5,976 nt of DNA. Source: Candidatus Sulfotelmatobacter sp. Its GTDB lineage: Bacteria > Acidobacteriota > Terriglobia > Terriglobales > Acidobacteriaceae. The DNA is taken from NCBI GenBank assembly GCA_030037575.1, contig JASHRB010000045.1, positions 1 to 5,976 of the forward strand, read 5' to 3'. A model generated the notes under the pieces. That model was not told the DNA's origin. It worked only from the letters and a program-made list of their open reading frames with translations, and ran no database searches. Below, piece after piece: positions 1 through 5,831 of the stretch (position 1 is the stretch's first letter; each line of letters opens with the position of its first letter). Made by a program: the position numbers and the translations under genes.

Positions 1-2
1 AT

Positions 3-44
3 AAAGCTTTTGAAGAATATGTGAAGTTCTTGAATGAACAATGA
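3..44 (+). CDS. 3' end of an upstream gene (C-terminal 13 residues only)
   Basis: The frame starting at base 3 is open from the window edge and reads KAFEEYVKFLNEQ before a TGA at 42-44. That stop overlaps the ATG of the peptidase gene at 41-43 (ATGA), which is a classic sign of translational coupling. No Shine-Dalgarno sequence sits just ahead of that ATG, which fits coupling. Too little is visible to identify the product. ImmA/IrrE-type peptidases are very often encoded directly after an XRE-family helix-turn-helix repressor or antitoxin, so that is the best guess, by inference only. These first 40 bases are strikingly AT-rich (11 of 40 are G or C) compared with the following gene. Confidence 0.6.
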   Translation, partial: KAFEEYVKFLNEQ

Positions 45-1000
45 GAAATCGATTCCTGGATGAACGCACGGCTCGGGACATCGACACCATGGTCGCGAAG
101 ATTCTTCGCGGCCTGGGGAGTCCCGAACCGCCGCTCATTTTGGACCATGTCCGGGCCTTGCAGAAGCTCGATCGCCACTACTATTCGTCCGTCGACGATG
201 GACCACTTCGCGAGTTCGTCAGCCGAGCCTACATCGGAACCAAGCAGGTATTCTCCCGCCCTACCCTGATTCTCGACGTAGTGCGGAAACGTTCGTTGAA
301 AGCTCTCTACCTACCGGATCGCAGGCGGGTATTGATTGACTCGTCCCAACCGAAGCTAAATTGGCGCTGGAGCGAAACCCACGAGATCATTCACGACGGC
401 ATACCTTGGCACCAAGAAACCATGTTCGGCGACACCGAATACACCCTGAGCCCGGACTGCCACGAGCAAATCGAAGCCGAAGCCAACTACGGCGCCGGGC
501 GATTGTTGTTCTTTCAGGAGAAGTTTCGGGAGTTTGTCAGCGGATCCGAGCCAACGTTTGAATTGATCAAGGCTGCGACCAAGCGCTATGGCAACACCAT
601 GACCTCCACGCTTTGGCGCCTGGTAGAGGTCCTCGACATCCCGGCGCTTGGGATAGTAGGGGCCCATCCACGAGGAAACACCGATCCCAATCGAGCCGCA
701 CCCCAGTGCCGCTATTTCATTCGTTCCCGAACTTTCATTGAGCGATTTGCGAACGTGACAGAAGACGCGGCATGTGAGGTGCTTCGCGCGCACGCGTCGT
801 CTCGACGAGGTGGACCGATCGCAAATGACGAAGTAATCCTGGTCGACGATCGCGGTGAACAGCAGATCTTTCACCTCGAGTCCTTCTACAACGGTCATGA
901 GGCGCTGACTATCTTTGTCCTTAAGCGTTCAGTACTCGTGAGGATGCCGGTTTCCGGTATCGGCAATCAGATCAACGTTCCCAGCCGGCTACGACGTTGA
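41..1000 (+). CDS. ImmA/IrrE family zinc metallo-endopeptidase (COG2856/DUF955-type)
   Basis: A 319-aa protein, probably a cytoplasmic zinc peptidase that cleaves a partner repressor or antitoxin, as ImmA does with the ICEBs1 repressor and IrrE/PprI does with DdrO. The zinc signature HEIIH is at residues 114-118, with a further His at 124. About 30 residues on, an EAN motif (147-149) sits in the helix EAEANYGAGRLLF, matching the E..AN.FA segment that supplies the third metal ligand in this family. The N-terminal ~100 residues and the C-terminal region after residue 200 are not recognisable; the C-terminal part is probably a sensor or partner-binding domain. The ATG at 41 overlaps the stop of the upstream gene, arguing for a two-gene regulator-peptidase operon. 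No frameshift or missing catalytic residue is visible, so the gene looks intact. The target is unknown. It could be a toxin-antitoxin member, a phage/ICE induction factor or a stress regulator. Confidence 0.85.
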   Translation: MRNRFLDERTARDIDTMVAKILRGLGSPEPPLILDHVRALQKLDRHYYSSVDDGPLREFVSRAYIGTKQVFSRPTLILDVVRKRSLKALYLPDRRRVLIDSSQPKLNWRWSETHEIIHDGIPWHQETMFGDTEYTLSPDCHEQIEAEANYGAGRLLFFQEKFREFVSGSEPTFELIKAATKRYGNTMTSTLWRLVEVLDIPALGIVGAHPRGNTDPNRAAPQCRYFIRSRTFIERFANVTEDAACEVLRAHASSRRGGPIANDEVILVDDRGEQQIFHLESFYNGHEALTIFVLKRSVLVRMPVSGIGNQINVPSRLRR

Positions 1001-1122
1001 CTCTACTTCACCTACGTCATCTTCAAGTCCTTGAATAGCGGAACAGCAGAATCAGAAAACCATGGAACTGAAGCTTTCGTCGAGCAAACTTGTGCGGCGA
1101 CTGTGGTACTGTGGCGAAAGTT

Positions 1123-1130
1123 GGGGAGGA
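1123..1130 (+). promoter_or_regulatory. Strong Shine-Dalgarno sequence deciding the start of the YdjM-like gene
   Basis: GGGGAGGA lies seven bases before the ATG at 1138. It selects this ATG, which gives the N-terminus MANRRTHRR, over the in-frame upstream start at 1090, which has no comparable site. Confidence 0.75.
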
Positions 1131-1137
1131 GCCAAGT

Positions 1138-1644
1138 ATGGCGAATCGTAGAACTCACAGGAGAGTCGGACGCGTCTCTGGCGCTGTTTATGCGGCCCAC
1201 CGGGCGAAGGATCAGAAGGTGGGTCATTTCGTTACCGAAACCATCGGCGGTGCAATCGGTGGCGACATCGGAGCGATGGCCGCTGATTGGTTGGAACCCG
1301 CTGTGTCCTCGTGGCACCGAGGAACGGCACACAGCTGCGCGGCTGGAGGCGTGGTTCTGTCACTTGCTGACACACTTGCGCAGGCCGAAACATTGTGCCG
1401 CGCACAAGCGGATCGTAAGGCCGTGCAGCGAAGGGCGCTGGAGATGGTTCCGCATCCAACCCTGCCAAATGTATTTGTTCCCGCACCGGGCAGCGCCTTG
1501 ACGAACCTGTGGCTTCCCGCCTGTGAATTGTTTTGGCGCGCAGCGGCAGGTTTTGCGAACGGATTGGCAGCGGGTTACCTTTCTCATCTTGTGCTTGATG
1601 CTGGCACGCCACGCTCAATCCCGCTATTGACTAACGGATTCTAG
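1138..1644 (+). CDS. YdjM/DUF457-like 'metal-dependent hydrolase', probably membrane-associated
   Basis: A 168-aa protein from the ATG preceded by GGGGAGGA. It has the layout of the YdjM/DUF457 family: a basic N-terminus; a glycine-rich segment GGAIGGDIGA (37-46); an Asp (50); the signature SSWHRGTAHS (57-66); a variable linker; and a C-terminal hydrophobic segment GYLSHLVLDAGTPRSIPLL (146-164). His60, His65, His150 and Asp154 are the likely metal ligands. The family is described as inner-membrane proteins related to phospholipase-like metal-dependent hydrolases; no reaction has been assigned with certainty. E. coli ydjM is LexA-regulated, but I see no clear SOS box here. The gene ends in tandem TAG stops (1642-1647). 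It lies 137 bases after the peptidase gene with its own ribosome-binding site, so it is probably translated independently. Similar short proteins with the 'TPRSIPLL' ending are, as far as I recall, common on proteobacterial plasmids and integrative elements. It looks intact. Confidence 0.7.
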   Translation: MANRRTHRRVGRVSGAVYAAHRAKDQKVGHFVTETIGGAIGGDIGAMAADWLEPAVSSWHRGTAHSCAAGGVVLSLADTLAQAETLCRAQADRKAVQRRALEMVPHPTLPNVFVPAPGSALTNLWLPACELFWRAAAGFANGLAAGYLSHLVLDAGTPRSIPLLTNGF

Positions 1645-1647
1645 TAG

Positions 1648-1846
1648 GGAATTTCCCGTGAATGTCCATACCGGCGCTTGCTACCTTTTGGCTCGGCAGA
1701 AAACACTGGAGAACTGATCCCGAATGAGTCGCTCAGCGACGAGGAAAACTCCACCGACGCACAGAAATCAACACCTCGGTGAACGAGCGACTTATCCAAG
1801 AGTCGCCATGTCCGTTCCGTGTCCGTCCGCCACGTCGTTTCGCTTG
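1648..1846. other. Convergent intergenic spacer, no gene recognised
   Basis: About 200 bases lie between the ends of the YdjM-like gene (+) and the repeat-protein remnant (-). Both strands have open stretches here, but none gives a recognisable product, a ribosome-binding site or plausible protein composition. Short inverted repeats are present: GTCGCT-C-AGCGAC (1728-1740), and GCGACT (1787-1792) with AGTCGC (1801-1806). Neither has a T-run, so neither is a convincing intrinsic terminator. A short direct repeat TGTCCGT occurs near 1809-1828. Confidence 0.5.
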
Positions 1847-3004
1847 CTAAATCGGCCAATAGGCACCCGACTCTATTGCCGGGTGTCGAGGCTCGTCCAC
1901 GGGACGACCGTGCTCAAGCTGCCACACTTCGATCTGGCCGAGCAGTGCGAATGCCGAATGCTTTCGCAATGGGTCGGTTTGCGCCATTTCGAGAAGGCGC
2001 TTGCGGAGCGCGTTCGACCCGCGCGGTGCAACCGTGTAGACATTTGTTTCTTTTCCGTATGGGCGATGCTCCAAGAATGCGTTTTCGATTGTCCGCAAGA
2101 GTTCGCGGGGTAAGCCGGACTCGTCATCCCGCAGCACACAAAGTCCTGCGACCAAGTCCTCTTCGCTCTGAAAAAACGAAAATGCCTTTGCGAGCAGCAT
2201 CCTTTTGGTCTGCGGCAGTTCTCCGCTTGCCAGGCGAAACAGCTCCGCCTTGAACTCGCTGTCGTGCTCGGCGCGTTCCGCGAGCAAACGTGCGAGCACG
2301 TTGCCGTTCTGGTAGTCGGGCACAAAGTCTTTGGTGAAGAGCTTTTGATCGGGACCGACGAACGAGAGGAGCACTTCGTTCGAGCGTTTGTCGCCCAGGT
2401 GCGCCACGGCCCTGATCCAATCATCGCCGATCTGCGCCACCGCACTTCCGTCCGGTTTCGCAAGTTGCAGAAGCAAGTCCATCGCTTCGGTACAGCGGCT
2501 GGCGCCGAGGGCAGCGACGACGCCCCTTGAGTCGTGAGGGTAGAAGAAGCGAACGCCATCAAGTATCTCCTTGATCTTCGCGATGCCTTCCTCCGGAGGG
2601 TCGGCGAAGGGGAGGACGCTCAAACAGCGATCCAGCAACCAACGGTTCTGGTCACTGTTGCCGAGGTCACGGCGCGCTTGCTCGATGGCAGGGCCGAGAA
2701 CGTTCATCATCTCCGGCAGCGTCATGCGGACACCCGCGAAGATGAGGCTTTGTAATGAGTCGACTCGACTGTAGGCGTCGTAACCGGCAGGGAACGCCAT
2801 CACTTCCAGAATCAGTTTGGCTGACCTGCGCGCGTCCAGAGCAGCAAGAGCAGCGCCGATCGGCTTGAGACGATATTCTGCGGGACGCTTATTGGTTGCG
2901 GTTGCGCGTTCCGCGAGAATCTTCTCTACCAGCAATCGAAGCGCGTCCGCGTAGCGGCTCCGCCGTTCTTCAACGTATTCCTCGGTCTCCGTTCCTTCTC
3001 GCGC
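1847..3004 (-). pseudogene. C-terminal fragment of a HEAT-like helical-repeat protein, possibly of a STAND/NACHT defence NTPase
   Basis: The frame is open from an in-frame TAG at 3050-3052 down to the TAG at 1847-1849. Sensible protein sequence begins around AREGTETEEYVEERR (from 3004), giving about 385 residues. There is no ATG near the 5' end; the first usable start is a TTG at 2935 with no Shine-Dalgarno sequence, and it would remove plausible protein. The whole length is built of amphipathic helices rich in Leu, Ala, Glu and Arg, typical of HEAT/armadillo-like superhelical repeats. No Walker or catalytic motif is present. The C-terminal tail HGRPVDEPRHPAIESGAYWP resembles, from memory, endings of large NACHT/STAND proteins with C-terminal helical-repeat sensors. 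If so, this is the target-sensing part of an Avs-like protein without its NTPase and effector domains. The 5' end joins an unrelated ATPase remnant out of frame. The helical-repeat nature is fairly sure; the STAND link is inference. Confidence 0.6.
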
Positions 3005-3098
3005 GACCCATAACCATGACGACCGGCGTGTCCTTGAGCGCGGTGGCCACTAGTTCGGCAGAAAAGCGAGGAAAGAGCGCGTGATCGGTATCGTCCAT
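2970..3098 (-). pseudogene. N-terminal remnant of an AAA/DUF4143-type ATPase
   Basis: From the ATG at 3098 a 42-codon frame reads MDDTDHALFPRF, then SAELVATALKDTPVVMVMG, and then degenerates into RARRNGDRGIR before a TGA. The pattern 'PRF...L..AL.DTPVV.V.G' matches the start of the widespread DUF4143-type ATPases, whose next residues form the Walker A loop (typically GPRQ.GKTTL). Here the homology stops right after the Gly at residue 31, so the P-loop lysine and the rest of the roughly 400-residue protein are missing. From about base 3005 downward the sequence belongs instead to the helical-repeat gene in another frame. A weak GGAG lies about 17 bases ahead of the ATG, too far to be a good ribosome-binding site. 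The fragment is too short and truncated to be functional. Confidence 0.6.
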
Positions 3099-3113
3099 GT
3101 CGGGTGGAGGCTC

Positions 3114-3171
3114 CGTCTAGTTCGGATTGATGGTTCGTCTATTTCGGATTATAGGCTCGTCTGATCCGGAA
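3114..3171. repeat. Three direct repeats, 22-base period; possible IS21-family end
   Basis: CGTCTAGTTCGGATT (3114-3128), CGTCTATTTCGGATT (3136-3150) and CGTCTGATCCGGAA (3158-3171) are spaced exactly 22 bases apart. The first two full 22-base units agree at 17 of 22 positions; the third keeps only the core. IS21-family elements carry such multiple spaced repeats at their ends as transposase-binding sites, so this may be the end of a decayed IS21-like element. No istA or istB coding sequence is visible nearby. Alternatives are operator or iteron-like binding sites upstream of the minus-strand ATPase remnant that starts at 3098. Confidence 0.5.
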
Positions 3172-3253
3172 CGGGAAGCGGGACATTGTCGGAACTCGTC
3201 CCCCTTGTGGTGGCCCATCTCTACATGGGTGTGAGCGATACAGGGGTGTCCTC
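3172..3253. other. Non-coding stretch between repeats and stem-loop
   Basis: No coding signal was recognised on either strand. A small hairpin-forming pair CCCAT (3214-3218) and ATGGG (3225-3229) is present but too short to interpret. The segment could be residual mobile-element sequence linked to the neighbouring 22-base repeats. Confidence 0.3.
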
Positions 3254-3282
3254 CCAGATCGAGCGTGTATCCTCCGATCTGG
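3254..3282 (-). terminator. Stem-loop just after the frameshifted conserved gene
   Basis: CCAGATCG (3254-3261) and CGATCTGG (3275-3282) form a perfect 8-bp inverted repeat with a 13-base loop. It lies 22 bases past the stop codon of the minus-strand gene that ends at 3305, the right place for a transcript-end structure of the three-gene minus-strand operon. No T-run follows on the minus strand, so it is not a standard intrinsic terminator. It might stabilise the mRNA end or be an unrelated binding site. Confidence 0.3.
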
Positions 3283-3304
3283 TTCCTTCATCGCCTCCCG
3301 GTCG

Positions 3305-3712
3305 TTACAGCTTTGCCTTAGTCAACCGGCGCAGAAAACATTTCTTGGCGACGTGCTCCTGACGGAGATCCCCCAGTGCGGACTGGAATGCAGCCACCCG
3401 GCCTTGTCGGAGCGCGAGATCTCGCAGGTCAACCAGCAGATTGACCGCCTTGTCGTATTCGTTGGGCTGCCGCTTTTGGATGTGCGCTGCAATCCGACTC
3501 CAAGTGGCCTCTTCGCGCTTCCCCAGTTGGTCCAGATAGCGAGAGCGGTTTGCCTCGTCCTCCGCTTTCCGGCGCGCCGTTTCTGCCGCTCGCTTCGCCT
3601 CCAGTAACCGCATTCTTTCTTCCTCACGGGTATGAACCAGTCTCAGAAGATCGCCGGCAGTGCGCCGACAAATTGCTTCGGGTGCGGAGTGGGTGCGTCG
3701 CGTGTTTCTGTT
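3305..3712 (-). pseudogene. 3' part of the conserved unknown gene, after a +1 frameshift (coiled-coil C-terminus)
   Basis: This frame carries the natural C-terminus of the gene that starts at 4445. From about RNTRRTHSAPEAICRRTAG it reads through a long charged helix (EEERMRLLEAKRAAETARRK and onward), almost certainly a coiled coil. It continues into a helical end with the segments NEYDKAVNLLVDLRDLA and FLRRLTKAKL, closing with TAA. In relatives I recall, the same coiled coil and 'YDKAV.LL.DLRDLA' segment follow directly on the N-terminal domain in one polypeptide. An ATG further upstream in this frame (3772) lies over sequence where the other frame clearly codes, so it is not a real start. 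Without frameshifting this part would not be translated. Confidence 0.7.
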
Positions 3713-4445
3713 GCTCGAAACGTCGCAGCAATTCGTTCCTCCACCGTTCACCGGGTTCAGCGACTGCGACAACCAGCAAATTGTTCTTTTCTTCTTCCGG
3801 TAGGCTCTGAATCCAAGCCGCCAGTTCCTTTTGATCCGGGCCGGCGATCAGCGGCGCGGAAGCCGCCGCAACTTCGACCAGATCCTCGTCTATTCCAAGA
3901 AACTCGATCAGCGAATGGAGGGGAGCGGACAATTCGCCCAGGCCAGCAGGCACTGCCGGCTCCCGTTCATCCTCGCCGAACTCTTCATTTTGCGCACAAA
4001 GGAGCCATCCGAGATAAAGACAGCGGAAGTCGCCACGCAGCAGGTCCGAGCGGAGCGACATCAGCGAGCCCATCCATCCTGTGCCGTCTTCCCAGTCATC
4101 ATCCTCTGACTGATTTTCAAACGCGACGATCACAGAGTTTCCGGCTTTTCGCACGTAAGCAGCTTCGCCAGGAAGCATGGCTCTGAATGCTTTGTAGTCG
4201 ACCAATTCCTGCGGAAGGCGGAGATAGAATTCACGCGTTCCCCAGTTCGCAACGTAAAGAAATGCGTCGAAGTATTGCCCCAGCAGTTTGAGAGGATCTG
4301 CCTTCAGGTCTCCCCACTCGTAGTGATTTGTGAAACTGGTTGAGGTAATCACAGCGCGCGTGGAGATGGACCGCAGTTCGGCCATTTCGGCTCGTGTCAG
4401 CGCGCGGTCTATCGCCCGAAAATCGTAAAACTGGTATTCGCTCAC
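3624..4445 (-). CDS. Conserved protein of unknown function, N-terminal ~250 residues (frameshifted copy)
   Basis: The GTG start at 4445 follows the TGA of the 130-aa gene with no gap and has AGAGGA (4452-4457) six bases upstream. The protein begins MSEYQFYDFRAIDRALT. Its acidic, Trp-rich segments WGDLKADPLKLLGQYFDAFL, WGTREFYLRLP, DDDWEDGTGWM and LYLGWLLCAQ are characteristic of a conserved hypothetical family seen in diverse bacteria. In that family the domain continues into a C-terminal coiled coil, giving about 380 residues. I know of no established biochemical role. Sense is kept to about residue 246 (FEQQ), after which the frame runs 27 residues of implausible sequence to a TGA at 3624. 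The proper continuation is in the +1 frame (3712-3305). So this is one gene split by a single-base insertion or two-base loss, by a sequencing error, or less likely by programmed frameshifting. It is co-transcribed with the helicase remnant and the 130-aa gene. Confidence 0.75.
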   Translation of the reverse strand: MSEYQFYDFRAIDRALTRAEMAELRSISTRAVITSTSFTNHYEWGDLKADPLKLLGQYFDAFLYVANWGTREFYLRLPQELVDYKAFRAMLPGEAAYVRKAGNSVIVAFENQSEDDDWEDGTGWMGSLMSLRSDLLRGDFRCLYLGWLLCAQNEEFGEDEREPAVPAGLGELSAPLHSLIEFLGIDEDLVEVAAASAPLIAGPDQKELAAWIQSLPEEEKNNLLVVAVAEPGERWRNELLRRFEQQKHATHPLRTRSNLSAHCRRSSETGSYP

Positions 4446-4838
4446 TCAGAATCCTCTGCGCCAATGGCGATACGCTGCGATCCATTCCGCACCGGCAGGC
4501 GCTGGCGTCGGCAACGGCAGATCGAGGATTCCAACTCCCTGCCGTACTTTGTCACGCCTGCAAATCGCCACAATTTGGCGACTGCATGTCATGTCCACTT
4601 TCTCCACCACAACGTCAACGCCGAGGATACTTGTGGAGAAGGGCAGAGCTAGATGCTCCTCCATCATCGTGAAAAAGCCACCTACCTGCTCCTCCTCCCC
4701 ATACGCATCCACAACTGCTTCCTCGATCAGTTTTTCCAGTTTCGCTTTGCTGAATGACGGAAGATTAGTGTCCGGGCAATCTTTCAGCTTGCGCACGTCC
4801 ATGTGGACCACAACGGGCTTGTTGTTCTTTTGCGTCAT
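4446..4838 (-). CDS. Small conserved protein, often annotated 'calcium-binding protein' (function unknown)
   Basis: A 130-aa protein whose ATG overlaps the helicase stop by four bases (ATGA). GGAGG (4842-4846) lies three bases ahead, a short but usable spacing. After a Lys-rich N-terminus comes a helical, acidic segment (28-62) containing DAYGEEEQVGGFFTMMEEHL. Then follow LALPFSTSILGVDVVVEKVD (63-82), a strand-like stretch IVAICRR (89-95), and the proline-rich ending ILDLPLPTPAPAGAEWIAAY (104-123). This pattern is a family I recognise from database annotation as 'calcium-binding protein'. I see no EF-hand or other proven Ca2+ loop, so the name should not be trusted. Cys21, Cys85 and Cys93 do not form a zinc-finger pattern. 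The tight coupling on both sides (4-base overlap upstream, zero gap downstream) implies it acts with the helicase and the following conserved protein. The reading frame looks intact. Confidence 0.7.
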   Translation of the reverse strand: MTQKNNKPVVVHMDVRKLKDCPDTNLPSFSKAKLEKLIEEAVVDAYGEEEQVGGFFTMMEEHLALPFSTSILGVDVVVEKVDMTCSRQIVAICRRDKVRQGVGILDLPLPTPAPAGAEWIAAYRHWRRGF

Positions 4839-5545
4839 ATCCCTCCGTTCGCATCAGAATCGTTCAGTCGTGGGACTGACGGCTCATCGGCGTTAGCGGC
4901 GCCGATCTGATAGCCGATGGCACCATAACCTCTTAGTCGCCGGGCGTACATTCGCGCTAGCATCAACACCTGAGAATCGACATAGTCGTACACGCGAACA
5001 ACATGCTTAGCATCGTGAAGCCGATGGAGGCGGCCAACATACTGTTGCAGCGTTCCCTTCCAGGAAATCGGCGTCGTCAAGAACAGTGTGTCCAGACGAG
5101 CATCATCAAAACCCTCACCAATGTAGCTGCCTGTTGCTAGGATGACTCTTGGCTCGCTCTCCGGAACAGCCGCAATAGCCTCCGCAATCGTCTGGCGTTG
5201 TTTCTTGCCCATGCCGCCTTTTAGCACGAACACGTTGCTCACTTTGCCTGAGAGCGCCGTCTCGAAATACTTCAAGTGATTGGTCCTGCCGGTAAGAAGC
5301 AACGGTGAGCGCTGGTCTCGGACTGCGCGTAGCAGATCGGCGACGATCATTTCATTGCGAGCGCGGTCATCTGCAAGTGCAGCGTATACGTCCTGAATCA
5401 TTGTATCGATCTGCTCGGGCGGCAGGCAAAACTCGGTCAATCGAGGGATCACCTCATGTTCGAACGGCGTGACAGCGGTCACTGAGCGCGCGCCGAGCTT
5501 ATATCGTATCGGGCCGCACTGCAGCCGTCGCTTTTCCTTAATCAT
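4835..5545 (-). pseudogene. SF2 DEAD/DEAH helicase, C-terminal half only (TOTE-type family)
   Basis: A 236-aa fragment holding only the second RecA-like domain of a superfamily 2 ATP-dependent helicase. The segment RLQCGPIRYKL (7-17) normally follows the first RecA domain. SPLLLTGRTNHL (80-91) corresponds to the motif IV region, ATGSYIGEGFDDARLDTLF (137-155) to motif V, and QQYVGRLHR (167-175) to motif VI with the arginine finger. Walker A (motif I) and the DEAH box (motif II) are absent, so this copy cannot hydrolyse ATP alone. The complete relatives are large proteins, some annotated as TOTE conflict-system proteins with an archaeo-eukaryotic primase domain. The ATG at 5545 is merely the first in-frame Met; recognisable similarity appears to reach it and stop within about 15 codons upstream, where the divergent recombinase gene begins. 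The stop overlaps the next gene (ATGA). The helicase identity is secure; the exact subfamily is from memory. Confidence 0.8.
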
Positions 5546-5556
5546 TCCAGATCGTT

Positions 5557-5562
5557 GAGGAG
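5557..5562 (+). promoter_or_regulatory. Shine-Dalgarno sequence of the serine recombinase
   Basis: GAGGAG lies five bases before the ATG at 5568 and supports that start, which also places the catalytic serine at the family's usual position near residue 10. The site sits inside the window in which helicase homology on the other strand ends. Confidence 0.65.
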
Positions 5563-5567
5563 ACCAG

Positions 5568-5831
5568 ATGAAACGAGCCGCAGTTTATTGTCGCGTTTCG
5601 ACCGCCGATCAGCACATTGAGTCGCAGCTCTACGACCTGCGCGAGATGGCGGCGCAGCGAGGCTTCGAGGTCGTGAAAGAGTATCGGGACTGCGGAGTCT
5701 CGGGACGCCGAGCGAGGCGTCCGGGGCTGGATGCACTGATCGCGGATGCTCGTCGAAAACAATTCTCCGTCGTGCTTGTCGCCGCCTTTGATCGAGTCGC
5801 TAGCCCGACTTTACCACCCTCGCGTCGTTGA
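5568..5831 (+). pseudogene. Truncated serine recombinase (resolvase/invertase), catalytic domain only
   Basis: The 87-aa frame starts with the resolvase signature AVYCRVSTADQ (5-15), with the nucleophile at Ser11. Then come the family segments QLYDLREMAAQRGFEVV (20-36), YRDCGVSGRRARRPGLDALI (39-58) and SVVLVAAFDRVA (67-78). Active relatives continue as FDRVARS, with an Arg at the position that is Ser79 here. Sequence after residue 78 is unrelated (SPTLPPSRR, then stop). So the second arginine of the DRxxR active-site motif, the dimerisation helix and the DNA-binding domain are all missing. A full-length member would be about 180-200 residues for a small resolvase. It is divergent from the helicase remnant, and its start lies at the point where that gene was cut. 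It probably belonged to a mobile element, is inactive, and may represent an insertion followed by a 3' deletion. Confidence 0.8.

Noticed and set aside
1090..1137. Upstream ATG at 1090 as the start of the YdjM-like gene, and promoter-like TTGTGC/TACTGT nearby
   Set aside because: The strong Shine-Dalgarno site favours 1138, and the possible -35/-10 pair is only 11 bases apart.
1642..1782. Open extension of the YdjM-like frame after tandem TAG stops, up to a TGA at about 1782
   Set aside because: The protein already ends at the family's usual C-terminus and two stops in a row argue against readthrough; 44 open codons in GC-rich DNA can arise by chance.
1728..1806. Short inverted repeats as a bidirectional terminator between convergent genes
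   Set aside because: Stems are only 6 bp and no T-run follows on either strand.
1641..1859. 72-codon minus-strand open frame in the convergent spacer
   Set aside because: No ribosome-binding site, low-complexity Ser-rich product, no recognisable family, and it overlaps the ends of both neighbours.
3172..3304. CRISPR array or riboswitch near the 22-base repeats
   Set aside because: The repeats are contiguous, without unique spacers of constant length, and there are only three; no cas genes or conserved RNA structure are visible.
3305..3772. Independent 155-aa gene starting at 3772
   Set aside because: Its first ~20 residues overlie well-supported coding sequence in the other frame and look random; only the later part is meaningful, as the frameshifted C-terminus.
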